Assembly (NCBI GenBank): GCA_029243485.1
Contig: JAQWRY010000062.1
Location: forward strand, 1 to 64,000
Length of the DNA stretch: 64,000 bases
Source: Candidatus Binatia bacterium
GTDB lineage: Bacteria; Desulfobacterota; Binatia; UBA12015
Direction: 5' to 3'
Position numbers and translations under genes: made by a program. Below the pieces are notes generated by a model that did no database searches, had not been told where the DNA came from, and saw only the letters and a program-made list of their open reading frames with translations. Shown in pieces: positions 61,985-64,000 of this stretch (the first letter of the stretch is position 1; each line of letters begins with the position of its first letter).

Positions 61985-62665
61985 TCAGTCCTTTCGTCCT
62001 GGGCTTGGAGCACCGGAGTTCTCGAACAAGGCGGCGAGGCCGCCGAGGGTGAAACGAACGAGGCCGTCGAGGAGACGTTCACGCTCTCGGGCCCGCTGGT
62101 CCCCACTCAGACCGAGAAAGTGCACGATCGCCCCGAAGGTCATCGACTGGACAAGCTCGGCGGCAAGCTCGAGATCCGCATCGGGGACCTCTCGATCGCC
62201 AAGGATCGTGCGGTAGTCCACGACGAGGCCCTCGATCCAGCGGCGGCGACCTTCCCGCAAGAAGCGCCGAACGCGCGCGTCTTCGCTCTCACGCTCGCGG
62301 AGCATGATGTGGAACAAGTCCGCGTTCTTCTCGGCAATCGCGAAAACCGTCTCAAAGGAGTGCCGCGCGATCTGCTCAGCCGAGGCGCCTTTCCGCGGTT
62401 GGTTCGCGTCGTGCACCATCTGTCGGAAGGTCGTGCCGTGCTCGCTCAGAATCGCGAGGAACAGGTCCGTCTTGTCCTTGAACTGGTGGTAGAACGAGCC
62501 GACCGAGACACGAGCGGGACCGAGGACATCCTCCTTCAGATTAGTCGCGGCGTGGCCCCGGCGACCGAAGGCGCGCCGGCCGCAGTCCAGCAGTCGCTGA
62601 CGCGTCCTCTCCCGGGAGGCGGCACGCGTCCGGCGCGGCTCCAGGCCTGGGGCTCCGGCGGGCAT
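61985..62665 (-). CDS. TetR-family transcriptional regulator
   Basis: A protein of 226 residues. The helix-turn-helix is RQRLLDCGRRAFGRRGHAATNLKEDVLGPARVSVGSFYHQFKDKTDLF (residues about 22-70), a typical TetR DNA-binding domain. The rest is a helical ligand domain. It precedes the luciferase-like oxidoreductase in the same transcript and is divergent from a thioesterase gene. A perfect inverted repeat starts 5 bp upstream of its ATG, so autoregulation is likely. The inducer is probably an acyl-CoA or the oxidoreductase substrate (inference). Confidence 0.9.
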   Translation of the reverse strand: MPAGAPGLEPRRTRAASRERTRQRLLDCGRRAFGRRGHAATNLKEDVLGPARVSVGSFYHQFKDKTDLFLAILSEHGTTFRQMVHDANQPRKGASAEQIARHSFETVFAIAEKNADLFHIMLRERESEDARVRRFLREGRRRWIEGLVVDYRTILGDREVPDADLELAAELVQSMTFGAIVHFLGLSGDQRARERERLLDGLVRFTLGGLAALFENSGAPSPGRKD

Positions 62666-62669
62666 AATC

Positions 62670-62687
62670 CTAGAATATCGCTTCTAG
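62670..62687. promoter_or_regulatory. Palindromic operator for the TetR regulator
   Basis: CTAGAA (62670-62675), six bases, TTCTAG (62682-62687) form a perfect inverted repeat. It lies between the divergent TetR and thioesterase genes, only 5 bp from the TetR start codon. A further half-site-like TCTAGG lies at about 62697. The position and symmetry fit a TetR dimer site controlling both directions. Confidence 0.6.
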
Positions 62688-62745
62688 AACTGGCCGTCTA
62701 GGTTGCTTGCTCGGCCAGAGAGCCACTTGTTACCCTTTTTGGTCG

Positions 62746-63597
62746 ATGAGCGACTCCGTCTACACAGTCGAAGGGAACGTCTACAGCCCGACGAAGTGGG
62801 CCGGGAGCCCTTGGTCCACGTCGATGCAGCACGGCGGCCCGGTGAACGGTCTGTTCGCCCGCGAGTTCGAGCGGGTGGCCGGCGAGATCGGAATGCAGAT
62901 CGGCCGCATCACGATCGACCTCTTCAAGGCGGTTCCGATGGATCCGCTCGTGGCCGAGACCCGCTTGCTGCGCCAGGGCAAGCGAGTCGCCGCAGTCGAA
63001 ACGACGCTCCATCCGACCGACGACAGCACCCTCGTCTCCCGGGCCACCGGCCTTCTGCTGCGTGCCGCCCCCCACGACGGCCGCCACTGGGAAACGCCGG
63101 AGTGCGCGCCTCCCCCACCGGAGAGCACCTCACCGGCAACGCACCCGGGCGACAGCAAGATCCCGTTCAAGATGCCTCCCGGGTTCCACGAGCACCTGGA
63201 GAGCCACGCGGGCCTCGACGAGGCCGGCCCCTTCGTGTGGATGACCACACCACTGGATCTCGTCACCGGGGAGACCATCTCGCCGCTGCAGCGCGCGACC
63301 GCCCTAACCGACATGACGCTCGGCACGCAGATGCGCATGACGGTGCGTGGCCGCGCCGCCGCAAAACCGGGCGAGACGCCGCCTCCGGCCGGGGCCTTGA
63401 TGATCAACACCGACACCACCGTGTACTGGGAACGCCCGTTCGTCGGCGACGATCTCGGCCTGCGGCCGTCGTTGATCACCGAGAGCGACGGCATCGGAAC
63501 CGCGGAAGCGATCCTCTACGACGCGAACGGTCGCGTCGGGCGCTCTTTGCAGACAGCCCTCGTGCAGCGCGCCTTCAAACGCCAACCGAAGGCCTGA
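62746..63597 (+). CDS. Acyl-CoA thioesterase-like protein (double hotdog)
   Basis: A protein of 283 residues from ATG 62746; an earlier in-frame start at 62707 would add residues outside the domain. The first hotdog domain has STSMQHGGPVNGLFAREFER and ITIDLFKAVPMDPLVAETRLLRQGKRVAAVETTL. The second has the LQRATALTDMTLG and GALMINTDTTVYWERPFVGDD segments, with the Asn-Thr-Asp typical of this thioesterase-like family. It should hydrolyse or bind an acyl-CoA. It is divergent from TetR with the palindrome between. Confidence 0.85.
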   Translation: MSDSVYTVEGNVYSPTKWAGSPWSTSMQHGGPVNGLFAREFERVAGEIGMQIGRITIDLFKAVPMDPLVAETRLLRQGKRVAAVETTLHPTDDSTLVSRATGLLLRAAPHDGRHWETPECAPPPPESTSPATHPGDSKIPFKMPPGFHEHLESHAGLDEAGPFVWMTTPLDLVTGETISPLQRATALTDMTLGTQMRMTVRGRAAAKPGETPPPAGALMINTDTTVYWERPFVGDDLGLRPSLITESDGIGTAEAILYDANGRVGRSLQTALVQRAFKRQPKA

Positions 63598-63676
63598 ACC
63601 GCAGAGTCGGCCCAGTAGCCGCTGCGCTTGTCTTGCTTGACCCCGCGGACGGCGCTGCCATAGGTGCACCTCGTGA

Positions 63677-64000
63677 GCGAGCGCACATCCACGGATCCGA
63701 AGCCCGCTCTACTTCCGGCCGGGCGTCCCGACCGCAACCTGGGAGGCCTTTTCCCCGGCCGACTTCGGATGGCGGCCCGCGAGCCTCTCCGCGCTCTTCG
63801 AGTGGTGCGAGAGTCACGCCTCGCAGCAGCTCTTGATTCTGCAAGACGGCCGCCTACTCGCTGAAGCCGACTGGAACGGCGCCGACGCCTCGGTGAGTCT
63901 CGGCATCGCCTCGATGCCGAAGTGCGTCGTCGCGAAAGCGGGCGTCATCCAACTCGCCCGACAGATCGCCGTCAACTACGCCAGCCAAGGCATCCGCACA
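63677..64000 (+). pseudogene. Serine-hydrolase N-terminus joined in frame to an SDR-like segment, runs off the window
   Basis: An open frame of 108 codons to the window edge with no start codon. Its first part, LYFRPGVPTATWEAFSPADFGWRP, then LFEWCESHASQQLLILQDGRLLAEADW, resembles the N-terminus of beta-lactamase-like serine hydrolases. Near 63890 it changes to SLGIASMPKCVVAKAGVIQLARQIAV-type sequence followed by NYASQGIR. That matches the helix after the catalytic Tyr-Lys of SDR enzymes, with the Tyr apparently Val. It looks like another deletion chimera; the part beyond 64000 cannot be seen. Confidence 0.45.

Noticed and set aside
1-64000. CRISPR arrays, prophage, insertion sequences, rRNA genes
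   Set aside because: No spaced direct repeats of CRISPR size, no transposase, integrase or phage structural motifs, and no rRNA sequence were seen on either strand.

Overview
The window is about two-thirds GC, densely coded on both strands, and reads as the chromosome of a Gram-negative bacterium. It carries a porin-type outer-membrane protein, lipobox lipoproteins, an HtrA protease, NADH-quinone oxidoreductase and RapA. The mix of acyl-CoA dehydrogenases, luciferase-like monooxygenase, TetR, hybrid histidine kinases, DUF4412, a choice-of-anchor-Q remnant, Cys-rich lipoproteins and SpeA suggests an uncultured deltaproteobacterium-like lineage (Myxococcota, Desulfobacterota or Binatota type). 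This is an inference from gene content; there is no rRNA in the window. There is no phage, IS transposase, CRISPR array or plasmid gene.

Layout. 1-5000: tRNA-Arg, a DUF72 protein, a deoxyhypusine-synthase-like protein, a decayed stretch with a cut-off ABC ATPase, and a MerR/B12-type regulator divergent from an unknown gene. 5160-15230: MFS transporter and histidine phosphatase, a broken adenylate cyclase, a large lipoprotein, a chimeric SDR, a PAS-LuxR / AMP nucleosidase / isoaspartyl peptidase operon, and a PP2C phosphatase. 15233-18997: a three-gene operon (ATP-grasp, argininosuccinate-lyase-like enzyme, phosphosulfolactate synthase), the best candidate here for an undescribed pathway. 19200-28300: YdcF-like protein, radical SAM protein, two hybrid histidine kinases, DinB, and an acyl-CoA dehydrogenase. 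28733-36370: rapA, speA, htrA, cold-shock protein, acylphosphatase and DUF4412.

36390-48032 is one long leftward operon, nuoABCDHIJKLMN-rsmI-hspQ. It encodes an 11-subunit complex I with no nuoE, nuoF or nuoG, so the local electron input is not the usual NADH module. 48148-50989 is a BtuFCD/FecCD-type metallophore or cobalamin importer with a perfect terminator, divergent from a beta-barrel porin. 52612-64000 is lipid-centred: an unusual repeat-tailed acyltransferase homologue lacking the catalytic His, a probable heteromeric acyl-CoA dehydrogenase pair, paired ArsA/Get3-like ATPases, a phasin-like protein, TetR with a luciferase-like oxidoreductase, and a thioesterase.

A recurring feature is deletion-scarred genes: in-frame internal deletions, chimeras and truncations at about 442-717, 3223-3426, 7140-7865, 10032-10262, 28376-28647, 59526-60700 and 63677-64000. 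These look like products of deletion and rearrangement rather than mobile-element insertion.
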